Positions 17,737-27,121 of a stretch of 64,000 nt of DNA are shown here, in pieces. Within the stretch, counting starts at the first letter, position 1. Every line of letters begins with the position of its first letter. The position numbers and the translations under genes are program-made. Source of the DNA: Tranzscheliella williamsii (Eukaryota; Basidiomycota; Ustilaginomycetes; Ustilaginales; Ustilaginaceae); contig JALBYF010000027.1 of the NCBI GenBank assembly GCA_023212725.1, positions 1 through 64,000 of the forward strand, read 5' to 3'. The notes beneath the pieces were generated by a model. It had not been told where the DNA came from. It worked only from the letters and a program-made list of their open reading frames with translations, and made no database searches.

Positions 17737-20685
17737 TTAATGTCGAAAGCATTCCCCTTTGACAGGGTCGAACCAGGGCGCGTTGTCGGTCCATTCGGTA
17801 CTAGAAAGGGGGTCAAACAAGTCGAACATAGGTATGTCGAATATACCGCCTTGTCCTACAGCAGTGCCCACAGTGAAGCCATGTTGTGGAAGCCCGGAGG
17901 TGGAACTCGATGCGAAGCCAGGGGAAAGGAACGGTATCTGAGTCGTGCTGGCCTCAGCGTTTGCAAATGTGGAATGATTGCGAGGTACTGAAGCCATTGT
18001 GTCTCGAGCGCCAAGCTTTTTTTTTAAAAAGCCATTCCCATCCCATCGACCCTCTCCAGGACCACCCACCAGAACAGCGGGGGGTGATGCTGCCCCTCGT
18101 CGGCTTGGAGGAGGTGCGTGATGCTCGAAGGAGGCATGTCGCTGGAGCGAGGCCACGAGCTTCCACTTTTGCATAGCCTGCGCCATCTCCTCTACGAAGA
18201 GGACTCCGATCTGTGATATACTCCTGCCGCGTTCCTTGCTACTCTTATTGTGGGGGCCGCTTGGAGCTTCGCTGGAGGGACAATTGGTTCTAGGTGCAGC
18301 ATAATCGGCCTGTTCGAAGAGCGGAGGATATTCGTTCCGATCGCAATCTGCAAGCCTGGTTATGGTGTTTACCATCATCATGAGATGCATGTCAACGGTG
18401 ATCGGCAGATGATTGAAGCCATGCAAGGAACACGCTGTCTTCTCCAAAAAGGTCTTGCAACCGTCTGTGGCAAGTGCTGTGGTGAGTAGCAAGGGTGCGC
18501 CGGTCGCTTCCAAGTATGGAGTGCAGTTCCGGGCATGCGCTCCTGTCCCTCGGTTCAGTAGACCCGGTTGGGAAGAACCCAGACCGCGGTCAAACAGATG
18601 AAATATACTGAGCATTTGATGCGTCTCGATATCTCTCATTTCGCCAAGCTGGGCTGACTGTTGTCGAAAGCTTTCGTCCGCTCGGAGAGACTCGACCATC
18701 TCACTGGCGGAAAATCCGCGATTGAGCTCCCCCGTCATGAAGGCGCAAATAACAAGGCATGGAAGAAGCTCCTGCAATGAGTATGACTCCATGGTGGACC
18801 AGTCCTCAAGCAACAATGTTGGTCTTACTGTGGCGAAGGGGCTGAACCCTTGGCTCTTTTCGCGCTGCCATTGAGATTGTCGCTGTGATGACGCAGTCAG
18901 CAAATCAAGAAGTTCCTGTCGAGTTTGCTGACTTGTCGGCATCGTCGCTAGCAATAGGCCGGCCTCCGGCCTGGCAGCCGTGGCCAAGGTCCGGTTCATC
19001 TCAGCAATAGTGTCATGAAAACGTGCCATTGCCTTGATCCTGTACACAAGGCCTGTGCGGCCGGCTGAACGAAGAATGCCGTCTTCGTCGAGACCTGGGA
19101 ATCTCTTATCAGTGGTGACAAACGGATCTCGATGCTCTCTTTTGATCTTACGACCGTCATCGTCAAGAGCAACCAGGGCGCTGGCTTTGTCTACAAGAGA
19201 ACCGAAATATATTGGTCGCACAGAGGCGTCGACGAAAGAAAAGTGGCCTTCCCAAATCCGAAGGCTTATCCATAGGGATGTACCAACCATGGCGGCAGAT
19301 AAATCCTCACGCCGTGCCCTTTCTTGCGCTATGCCCGGACGTGATTGTTTGTCGAGGAGGGTTATGGCCGTATCAATAGCCTTGTCAAGATCAAGCCCCT
19401 TGGCTATTGTCAGAGCTGCGGCCAATAAACTCTCGCCTAGCAGTCCGTTGCCTCGCTCCGCCTGCGCAGAACCCGCAACTTTGGTGCCGATGAGAGATGG
19501 CTCGTGAGCGAGTAAAAGTTCCAGAGCCTGAACCGTGTATAGATCTCTTGGTTTTGAAAGGAGGATTTGTGTGCCTAGTTGATCCACGAGCGTAGAGAGC
19601 CTTATTGGCAGCGGGTCAGAAAGAGGCATCGCATGGCGGCATGCAACAAGGCACATGGAGCTGAGGAGAAGACCTGAAGACGCGCTGGGCTTGCAGAGAT
19701 GTTGACGGTGAATATGGTGCAGAGATGGTAAGTGGGGATGCCAAAGCAAATATGGCTTCAAGAAAGGCTTCAGATGGGCTATCATCTCTGTGGAGACAAG
19801 ATCCGCGATGTCAAGGGAAGGCAGAGTAACGTCGACCCTAGAGAGAAGGTAGGTGATGAAGCTGGGCTGTTGAGCAGCATAGTCGATGAGAACGGACAGA
19901 GGGCGCCATAACGACGTCCAGGTCCGTCCGGGACACTTTTGAGCTGTGGAGCCAGGCGGGGATAGAAAATGACCCGGATTACTAGAGGCAGACGGGAAAT
20001 TGCTGATCTCTCCTTTCTGTGCCTGCGCTGTCTGGCCTGCTTTCGAGTGTAGCTGTTGCGATGGAACGTATAAATTACTGAGTCTTGATATCGAGGACCC
20101 TTCAGCAACGTGGTTGAAGAACTGCACCGAGGCTAAAGTCGACGCGGCCTCCCTGTTTTCGAAAACGTCAACAGAGGCACTGTAGACGGACGAGCCATTC
20201 CCAGGGCCATCAGAGAATCCTCTACCCTTCTCAGACAGGTGAGCTGCAGCGGCAGCCAGTTGCTCTAGAGAGCCAGGGCTGTGAGGCCATGGCGAAGAAG
20301 CCGAGGATGTTTTGGGCTCTACTTTGATAGCGTTGGTCGAGATGGCAGGCACATGAGAGAAAGCAGGATTGGATACTTTAGGTCTGCGCTTGCGATTCCC
20401 GTCCCATACAACACACTCCAAGGACAAGACCCTACATCTATGGCATGCCAAATCAGAGCTCAACGGCTGCATGGTGGACGGAAGATGTAAGCTGGGCTCG
20501 GGAAGCTCGCATCTCGCCTTCTTTTCTCTGCATTTGAGACAGCTACGTTTAGCGTATGCCCTTCTTCTGGCGGCTTGTCTGCGAGGCGCACTGTCATGGT
20601 CCGCATGCGTCGGTTTGGAGGGGTGCTGCGGGGCAGAATCAAGACCAGCCGGTCCTCTGTATGTGGGCATACCTGTTGACCGCAT
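17737..20685 (-). CDS. Zn2Cys6 transcription factor with an expanded zinc-cluster loop, paralogue 1
   Basis: A 982-residue protein with first in-frame ATG at 20685; an AG directly before it means an upstream exon is possible. The DNA-binding zinc cluster is at about residues 49-92 with spacing C-x2-C-x6-C-x21-C-x2-C-x6-C, preceded by a basic run (RRQAARRRAYAKR) and followed by VVWDGNRKRRPK. The x21 loop is longer than in the Gal4 class. The middle region corresponds to the fungal-specific regulatory domain; the C-terminal end is rich in acidic and aromatic residues (FDIPMFDLFDPL), a likely activation region. It is clearly paralogous to the protein at 31858-34026 through the zinc cluster and blocks such as LLWHPHLPSL and HEPSLIG. 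Target genes are unknown. It should act in the nucleus. Confidence 0.85.
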   Translation of the reverse strand: MRSTGMPTYRGPAGLDSAPQHPSKPTHADHDSAPRRQAARRRAYAKRSCLKCREKKARCELPEPSLHLPSTMQPLSSDLACHRCRVLSLECVVWDGNRKRRPKVSNPAFSHVPAISTNAIKVEPKTSSASSPWPHSPGSLEQLAAAAAHLSEKGRGFSDGPGNGSSVYSASVDVFENREAASTLASVQFFNHVAEGSSISRLSNLYVPSQQLHSKAGQTAQAQKGEISNFPSASSNPGHFLSPPGSTAQKCPGRTWTSLWRPLSVLIDYAAQQPSFITYLLSRVDVTLPSLDIADLVSTEMIAHLKPFLKPYLLWHPHLPSLHHIHRQHLCKPSASSGLLLSSMCLVACRHAMPLSDPLPIRLSTLVDQLGTQILLSKPRDLYTVQALELLLAHEPSLIGTKVAGSAQAERGNGLLGESLLAAALTIAKGLDLDKAIDTAITLLDKQSRPGIAQERARREDLSAAMVGTSLWISLRIWEGHFSFVDASVRPIYFGSLVDKASALVALDDDGRKIKREHRDPFVTTDKRFPGLDEDGILRSAGRTGLVYRIKAMARFHDTIAEMNRTLATAARPEAGLLLATMPTSQQTRQELLDLLTASSQRQSQWQREKSQGFSPFATVRPTLLLEDWSTMESYSLQELLPCLVICAFMTGELNRGFSASEMVESLRADESFRQQSAQLGEMRDIETHQMLSIFHLFDRGLGSSQPGLLNRGTGAHARNCTPYLEATGAPLLLTTALATDGCKTFLEKTACSLHGFNHLPITVDMHLMMMVNTITRLADCDRNEYPPLFEQADYAAPRTNCPSSEAPSGPHNKSSKERGRSISQIGVLFVEEMAQAMQKWKLVASLQRHASFEHHAPPPSRRGAASPPAVLVGGPGEGRWDGNGFLKKKLGARDTMASVPRNHSTFANAEASTTQIPFLSPGFASSSTSGLPQHGFTVGTAVGQGGIFDIPMFDLFDPLSSTEWTDNAPWFDPVKGECFRH

Positions 20686-21252
20686 GCCCTGACAATAACC
20701 AGTTCGGCTAGTAAACGCTCTCAACTCTATGCCGACATCGTCTGTGTCGTGTAGGGTCGTGGTACGAGAAATGCTCAGCGCGCGCCCAACAGGTGAATGT
20801 GGGAGGCGAGCCGCGAATGGCAATCATGAATGCGCACTCTCGCTGTTGACTCTCAATCATGCATATATTCTTATTTCTAACGATTGGAGGTTATACAGGT
20901 AGGACCTCCACAGGTTAATCACAATCAATCCTCGATTATATGTCTGTTAGTTTTTCTGTGAGCTTTCCTGAAGATCAACAAGACCTTCTTCGCGGATGGT
21001 GTCTCAAAGTGATAAGTTCGCCTGGCTTCAAGCAAATTGTGGACTTGTTTGAGTCGGGACTCTGACAGTGACTCACTGGAGTATAATGATAAGGATGAAA
21101 CAGCCCGCATCAGCACCTGTTGGACGCGTGTTCAGACCCAGTTTTGTGACAAGCCAAACTGAACTATCATGGTACGAAAGGGTAGCATCGTGGAGAAAAC
21201 AGGGAGTAGGTATTGTACAGGTACATCGGCAAATAGTGCAATGAGATACGAT
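20686..21252. other. Intergenic, no gene seen
   Basis: Contains the 5' region of the zinc-cluster gene, open in frame up to about 20823 but without ATG, and the 3' flank of YTH1. Nothing else recognised. Confidence 0.45.
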
Positions 21253-22413
21253 TCAGTATGGCCGCGGTCGATCATTGTTGTGTTGACGAGCTTGGCCACC
21301 TGATCCCCGTTCCATTCCGCCTCTATTGCCTGGACGGTTGGGATTGGGACACATGTTTGCAAAGTGGCCTTGATCGCCGCATTTGAAGCAAACGATGTCG
21401 GACATATCTTTCCTCCAGCCACTCCGACCTGCATCGGATGACCGTGAAGAATCTTGTAACTGTTGCCCGCCGAAATGTCCATTCGCCCCTGTTCCCCCCA
21501 GGCTGGGCTGCAGAGCATTGTTGTGTCGCATGTTGCCTCTTGCTTGTGCAGCTGAAGCGCCGAATCCGTCCCCTTGTCCGTTTAGCTGCGGCAAGCCAGT
21601 ATTAGCTCCTATGATCCCATATCTGCCCGGTTGCGCTCGATCACGTCTCATACCGCCGCCGCCAAACCCACCATCCCCAGGATCGTCTACCCGACCAAGT
21701 CCGGTACCGAATGCCTCTGCTGCGGTGAGCGGCCGATGCGTAAGTATCGGCGAATTTGAACGGGACGAGCTTGAAGGCGGGGTGGCTTTGATGTGTCCGC
21801 GTCTACAGTCAAGGCCATCTGGACAGAAGCCAGCAAGGAAATAGGGGCAGGCTACACGCCGAATGTGCTTCTTGGAGCATTCCGGACCTTTGAGGCAAAA
21901 GCCACGGTTGTAGGCTTCGCATTCTTTACGTTTGATCGCCTTGTCAACGTGCAGATAGAGGCAATCGTCGCCACTGTTGCAGAATCCAAAGGTGGCGTAG
22001 AACCTACATTCGGGCATACGTCGCATATCATACTCGTGCAGATAGTCGCAGTGATCGCCTTTCTTACACAGCCCGCGAAGCCAATGCTTACAAACGGTTC
22101 GCTTATTCGGGTCGCGTAAAGCCGTAGATGACGGAGGTAGGAAGTTGAGATGGCTGGGCTTAACGTGGCGCCTTGGGCAAGAGGAACCGCGAGGACATTG
22201 CATCCTTTCCGCATAGTCAGGACAGATCTGGGCATCGTTGTCGAGCTTGACGTTCAGATTGGCCTTGATATGTTGCTCGAAATCGAACTCATGATGAATA
22301 AAGTCCGTAGGCCACGAAGATGATGACGGGGCGGTCCGTTGTATGGTGATCAGTGGACGATGATGCGGAAGCCCGCTTGAGGACGCTGCATGCACAGCCA
22401 AAGGTGCATTCAT
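21253..22413 (-). CDS. YTH1: mRNA 3'-end processing factor YTH1/CPSF30
   Basis: A 386-residue protein, first in-frame ATG at 22413 (MNAPLAV). Five tandem CCCH zinc fingers occupy about residues 60-215; the first reads C-x8-C-x5-C-x3-H (CPDYAERMQCPRGSSC) and the others follow the same pattern (CKHWLRGLCKKGDHC, CRFYATFGFCNSGDDC, CEAYNRGFC, CPYFLAGFCPDGLDC). A Gly/Asn-rich linker leads to a single CCHC knuckle (CFKCGDQGHFANMC) near residue 355. Yth1/CPSF30 binds the AAUAAA-containing RNA in the cleavage and polyadenylation factor. Five CCCH fingers plus a knuckle resembles animal CPSF30; budding yeast Yth1 lacks the knuckle. Single exon. Confidence 0.92.
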   Translation of the reverse strand: MNAPLAVHAASSSGLPHHRPLITIQRTAPSSSSWPTDFIHHEFDFEQHIKANLNVKLDNDAQICPDYAERMQCPRGSSCPRRHVKPSHLNFLPPSSTALRDPNKRTVCKHWLRGLCKKGDHCDYLHEYDMRRMPECRFYATFGFCNSGDDCLYLHVDKAIKRKECEAYNRGFCLKGPECSKKHIRRVACPYFLAGFCPDGLDCRRGHIKATPPSSSSRSNSPILTHRPLTAAEAFGTGLGRVDDPGDGGFGGGGMRRDRAQPGRYGIIGANTGLPQLNGQGDGFGASAAQARGNMRHNNALQPSLGGTGANGHFGGQQLQDSSRSSDAGRSGWRKDMSDIVCFKCGDQGHFANMCPNPNRPGNRGGMERGSGGQARQHNNDRPRPY

Positions 22414-22940
22414 GATGCCAACGTTTGACCACCTTGGATGGATGGCGAGGGCCGAAGAGGGGGACACTTGAACTGTAAGTGCGAGTTCAATGCCTCTTCC
22501 CCAATTTATGGATCTACATCGGACGTCTGTGCCGATTTCCCGATTCGTCCATCGATCGGCTCCGGCTTCCGGATATTTGAGCTGCTCGATTTTTTTGGAA
22601 GTCAGGCTAGAGGAAAAACTTTCCCTTCACGCACAACAGCGCTCCGCGTGCTTTCCTTAGATCACCGCCTACGGACGCCCTGCAGCCCCACTTTTCCTCT
22701 TACCAAGTCTTGCACACTACCTTCCTCAGTTTTCGCTCTGAGCGTTTGGTTTGTCTTCCCTCTTTAAGACGATATCGTGACCCACTAATCCCTGGACATT
22801 GAAAATACACCAGCCACAGGCCAACATATCAGCGAGCACCGCAGTTCAAACTCTACCCCGACTGCTATCTGCATCTCCAGCAAGAAACAAGTAGCTCTGA
22901 AGCCCCACATTAACACCCCAAGTTAGCTTCTTCATCAGTT
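22414..22940. promoter_or_regulatory. Divergent promoter region between YTH1 and RLP24
   Basis: A 527-bp region between divergent start codons. The part next to RLP24 is pyrimidine-rich and then A/C-rich, resembling a 5' leader. No TATA box was recognised. Confidence 0.45.
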
Positions 22941-23486
22941 ATGAGGATTGAACATTGCTTCTTCTGCTCTGCTCCTTGCTATCCGGGTAAGGGCATCACC
23001 TTCGTTCGCAATGATGCTAAGATCTTTAAGTTTTGCAAATCCAAATGCCACAAGAACTTCAAGTTGAAGAGGAACCCAAGGAAGGTTCGATGGACAAAAG
23101 CTTTCCGGAAGGCGAACGGCAAGGAAATGACTGTCGACTCGACTCTTGAGTTTGAAAAGAAGAGGAATGTGCCAGTTCGTTACGATAGGGAGCTCGTCGC
23201 CACCACTCTGAATGCCATGAAGCGCATCCAGGAGATTAAAACAAGGAGAGAGATCGCTTTCTACAAGGCTCGTATGGCAAAGGCGGGTGTGAAGTCGAAA
23301 GCGAGAGAAGCGGACCGCCTACTGGTTCACCGTAACGCTCACCTCAGAGCATCCATCGACGCCTCCCGCCAAATCGCATCGGCTTCGAAGGACAAGATCA
23401 AGGTGAAGGCAGTTGTCTCCAAACCAAAGTCCGCGCTCGTCCATGCAGGCAGCACTGGCATGAGCATGGGCATGGATATGGATTAG
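22941..23486 (+). CDS. RLP24: 60S ribosome biogenesis protein RLP24
   Basis: A 181-residue protein starting [16 protein letters not shown]. The N-terminal L24e zinc ribbon has its four Cys in two pairs (CFFC and CKSKC). The [20 protein letters not shown] and [19 protein letters not shown] blocks are those of Rlp24 rather than of mature eL24. Rlp24 occupies the L24 position on pre-60S particles, recruits the AAA-ATPase Drg1/Afg2 and is then exchanged for eL24 in the cytoplasm. The C-terminal acidic tail typical of yeast Rlp24 (199 residues) is shortened here and ends in a Met/Gly/Asp-rich stretch (MSMGMDMD). Single exon. Confidence 0.94.
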   Translation: MRIEHCFFCSAPCYPGKGITFVRNDAKIFKFCKSKCHKNFKLKRNPRKVRWTKAFRKANGKEMTVDSTLEFEKKRNVPVRYDRELVATTLNAMKRIQEIKTRREIAFYKARMAKAGVKSKAREADRLLVHRNAHLRASIDASRQIASASKDKIKVKAVVSKPKSALVHAGSTGMSMGMDMD

Positions 23487-24030
23487 GTCTTCATCCAAAA
23501 TTGAGGCACGGATCTCCGTTCAGCTGCTCGCCTAGGAAGTTTCCGCAAGATCGTTGCAAGCTTCGTGCTTCCGTGGCACCTGCCTAGGATCAGAAACTTT
23601 CTCTCAGTCACGACGATTCGCCGTAGCCCGCCTTTGCCATCTTCTTATGCCATCTTCTTCTCGATGACTGCTTGCGTCACAATGTAGTCAATCAGGATTT
23701 GCTGCTTACAGTGTGGGCTACACCGGCTTCACTTTCGCGCACCTCTGTCACACATCGTCGCAGTATGGCAGTTGAGATTAAGTCACGGATCCTACACCCG
23801 CTTTGTCGTAACTACCGTCTCCACCTCTTTGTCAACCAAGCGGTTACCCATCTTCGCAGCTTACACGCAATATTTGTACTATATCCAACCCATGCACTGC
23901 AGTTATAGTGTCAGTAGTCATCGCATGATCCCTTTGCACATCACGAACGCATTGACACAAAACTCAGAAACGATCAGCTAACATTCTCGGAGCTTGCTGC
24001 CCGCAAAAGATCGAAGTGATGCTAGTCATT
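23487..24030. other. Intergenic, 3' flank of RLP24
   Basis: No coding potential recognised. Base composition drifts toward AT before the inverted-repeat element begins. Confidence 0.45.
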
Positions 24031-24145
24031 TAGCGTGGTAACCCTCCCCTTCATGACGTGTGTGAACGTAAAACACCCTATGAGTTTTTGTGGGAAGCTT
24101 TTCCCCTAGACACCGGTACGGGGGGTTAGGAGGGAAGTTTTCCCC
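24031..24145 (+). repeat. Left terminal inverted repeat
   Basis: Pairs with 25532-25653 in inverted orientation. It includes the palindrome-like segment ggaagcttttcccctag, which recurs in variant form across the island. Confidence 0.65.
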
Positions 24146-25531
24146 TAGAAGTCCTAGGGGAAGTTTTCCCTCGGAGCCCAGAACCCCTGTTATGAATTGA
24201 CCTATGACTCAAGTGTGACATGAGCCAGCCATCTGGCTCATAACTCAGTTATATTCAATGATTGTTTACTCGACTTATGTCTCATATTTTATATGATTTA
24301 TTTTCATCGTTACTGAGACTTAAAACAAAGCATTCGTAATGATTAGGACAAACAAGCCCGTTTCTCTGCGCCAAAAAAAAGAACCGAGCATAAATCCAAG
24401 TATCATGAATATTTTTCGATACATACCTGTGACGATGATACTCACGGACTCATACACATAGGACGGGAGAGCGGTGGCTTCCGAGGGAACATCATCAAAA
24501 ATCCCCTTAGGAGTCAGATGTCGTGACGGGATAAATTCGAATATTGTGATGTGCGAAATACCCTTATGGAGTTATTGCGGGATTCTTCAGGGGTTCTGCT
24601 GTAAAATTCCCCTACCAGTCCGAGGGGAACACCTAAGGAAAGTTTTCCCCCAGGGCGATAACCGCTGGTATGTGTCGTGTGTTTGGCGATTGCATTGGGC
24701 TATAAGTGCAGGGTGGTTTGAAGGGGATTTACAGACTTATTAGAAGGAATCACGAATCCAATCATACGTTGTCGTCATAGTCATAGATTGAAATTGCGTT
24801 CTTCTCTCAACACGCCGTAAGGTAGCATAGAAAGGTCTCGCCACAGAATCACAATCATACTTCATAACTATTCATGTTTCAAGCGGGAACATGAGTTTTA
24901 AGTCACGCACCGCTAGGGTCGTTTTGCCTGTGTAGGGTCTCCAGGGCTACGTAGGGCAAGATTAGGAATTTTTGCAGCGGTCCTGGCGGGAAAAAGGACA
25001 ACTTCCCCTTTGAGTCGGAAATCATTTGGACTGACGCCTAAGGGAAGAACTGCCTCTAGAACCATCTAGCACCCGAGTCATAAGGGTTTTTTTTTTGTTT
25101 TCCCGTAGGACGTTCCCCAACACCTTTCCCGATACTACCCCTTCACCCCCCCACCCCCCCCCCGCCCGCGCTTGCTATGGACTCATCACTCATAGAATCA
25201 TAAACACTGATAAAATCATAAATCTCATTATGATTAATGAATTTCTTGCGCGAAACCGACTAGTCGTGCGTCATGAGTAGACCTTTTTCTCCCTAACCTT
25301 CGATGCCTATCTCCATGCCAAAAAGACGTGTGCATAAACATCCCCAAGGGGTCCGACGAGGAGTTCAATAAGGTCTAGAATTCGTGTTATTTAGAATCTA
25401 CCGCTCATGACTGATTTGAGTGCCCGCTAAGTCATTTCCGGTTCGGAAAAAAGTTTAAATCATAGCATGGGGTGTGGGGGAAAGGGTTTCCTAGGTAAGA
25501 AATTTGCTCTATGTTTTCTCCTAGGCCTCCA

Positions 25532-25653
25532 GGCGGAAAACTTCCCTCCTGAACACCTACCGTTGCCTAGGGGAGGAGCTTCCAGCAAGAACTCATAGGG
25601 GTGTTTTAGGTTCACACACGTCATGAAAGGGGGTCGGGGGGATTACCACGCTA
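25532..25653 (-). repeat. Right terminal inverted repeat
   Basis: Reverse-complement match to 24031-24145 with small gaps, ending in TACCACGCTA followed by ATT. Confidence 0.65.
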
Positions 25654-25689
25654 ATTTCAAACATGAATGCAGCGACTCATCGCCGGGGG

Positions 25690-25835
25690 CGGTGGCGTCT
25701 GGGGGAACTTCCTCTAGTACTGCGAGGAAGTCCTAGATGAACTCCTAGGGGGAAAAACTTCCTCTAGTACTCGATTGCCAGGCAGTCCAAGAAATTCCCG
25801 TGGGACTTCCCCTAGGACTCCTAGCGGAATTATTT
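25690..25835. repeat. Cluster of CTAGGGGAA/AACTTCC repeat motifs outside the element
   Basis: Two direct copies of aacttcctctagtact (near 25704 and 25754) and several cctaggggaa-like motifs in both orientations. The start of this cluster (gcggtggcgtctgggggaac) resembles 24470-24490 inside the element, suggesting nested or partly duplicated insertions. Confidence 0.5.
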
Positions 25836-27121
25836 TGCCTATTTCCGCCAGCACTCTAACAATACCTACCACGATTACAGACCCTTGAGTCATGTGAGCG
25901 CAGGTTGTGGGGATAGTTATTAGGTTAGACTTAAGCGGATTTGACTGAAACTTAGCAGATTTGATCTTTTTCACCCCATCAAGATGGATATGCCTAGAGT
26001 TAATCTCTGTCACAGGACATGCTGTTACGGTCTTGCGCCCAGACCAAGTACGTAAGACCCACTTCACTTCACCTGGACCGTGCTCGGTCAGACTGGACTG
26101 TGCCCGGTTGCCGCTCGCCATCCCATCGCCACACTTGTACATATATACTCACTTCGGCCCCTGACCCTCCTACCCGGAGGTCTTCGAATGTATGTAGTCT
26201 ATTGCTAACCAATAGCAGAAGTACATGGCCTTGACTGCATTGTCACCATCATAGTGGCCTCTTGTAGTGGTGCACCACCATATTGCCCCAGCCTCACCCT
26301 AGTCACCCGTGCCACTGGTCCTCGACCCTGCACCAGAGGTTATCAGACCCTGGGGCATAACAGGTGGGAGAAAAGCTGGCTGAGTGCTAGGATCAGATCA
26401 AGACCTCACATTCCTCGTAATCATGTGCTCAGCGGCCCACGGTGCATGGGAACGACGATATGAGTCATGAGTCATAAGTCTATGAGTGCAGTCAATCTGA
26501 GTTACCCACTTATTATTGCCTGGTGCCCACTGCCTCGGCATACTGGCGGCGATTCTCAGCGGAGAGCTTGTTCCTTGAGAGTGAGTGGTAATCCGCTTAT
26601 GACTGAACGAGGGTGCCCACATCATGCGAAACAAAGCGTGTCCAAAGTCAAGGCTATCGGCCAGCAGCTCAGCTTCGCCGACCGCATCCAAAAATAGGCC
26701 AGCCGACAATCAGAGGTGTATGTAAGGCGCTCAGTCATTACTGATACCGATCGCGCGTGTAGGCCTTCTCTTTTCTCCTCAGAGGGCTGACAAGGGAAGA
26801 CTCGAAGCCCGCTAAGGCAAAGTAATGGAGGCATCAAGGGAGACCGAGGCCGATTATCAGCTAGCGCTGCGACATTTACAAGGTGATCCCTGCTCCTTGC
26901 ACAGCCGAGGAGCAGCACAGCGATATCTTTGCCGCATCAACTTGGTTCTATATCATGGCAACGTTGTAACACGTTAGCCGCTCCTCTGCACACAAAACTT
27001 TCAAGCTATCATTTAACACTGGACCAATATCCGCACAGCTCTATATTGAGACGTATGGCCGGCCCAGTCGATAGCAACATTCAGTTTGATTGTCCAATGA
27101 AAGATCATACATAGGTAGGAA
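25836..27121. other. Gene-free remainder of the AT-richer island
   Basis: About 1.3 kb with no convincing gene. Short open frames exist but look random. Around 26459-26487 there is a small run of GAGTCAT/GAGTCATAAG motifs. Some of it may be decayed repeat DNA. Confidence 0.4.

Larger units (their letters stand above)
24031..25653. mobile_element. 1.6-kb element with long imperfect terminal inverted repeats (non-autonomous or foldback type)
   Basis: The first about 115 bp (24031-24145) match the reverse complement of the last about 120 bp (25532-25653) at roughly 80% by eye, including the exact 14-mer TTCACACACGTCAT (25609-25622) and, at the tips, TAGCGTGGTA versus TACCACGCTA. The trinucleotide ATT flanks both tips and may be a target-site duplication. 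No open frame of transposase size exists inside, so it is non-autonomous or dead. The interior is AT-richer than the surroundings and contains further degenerate copies of the terminal sequence. It resembles a MITE or foldback element; the superfamily cannot be assigned. Confidence 0.65.

Noticed and set aside
24474..24743. 89-codon frame inside the inverted-repeat element
   Set aside because: Too short and unlike any transposase; the repeat structure explains the region better.
24000..26500. Island considered as a centromere or subtelomere
   Set aside because: Only about 3.6 kb long, flanked by ordinary housekeeping genes, and with no telomere repeats or large satellite array.
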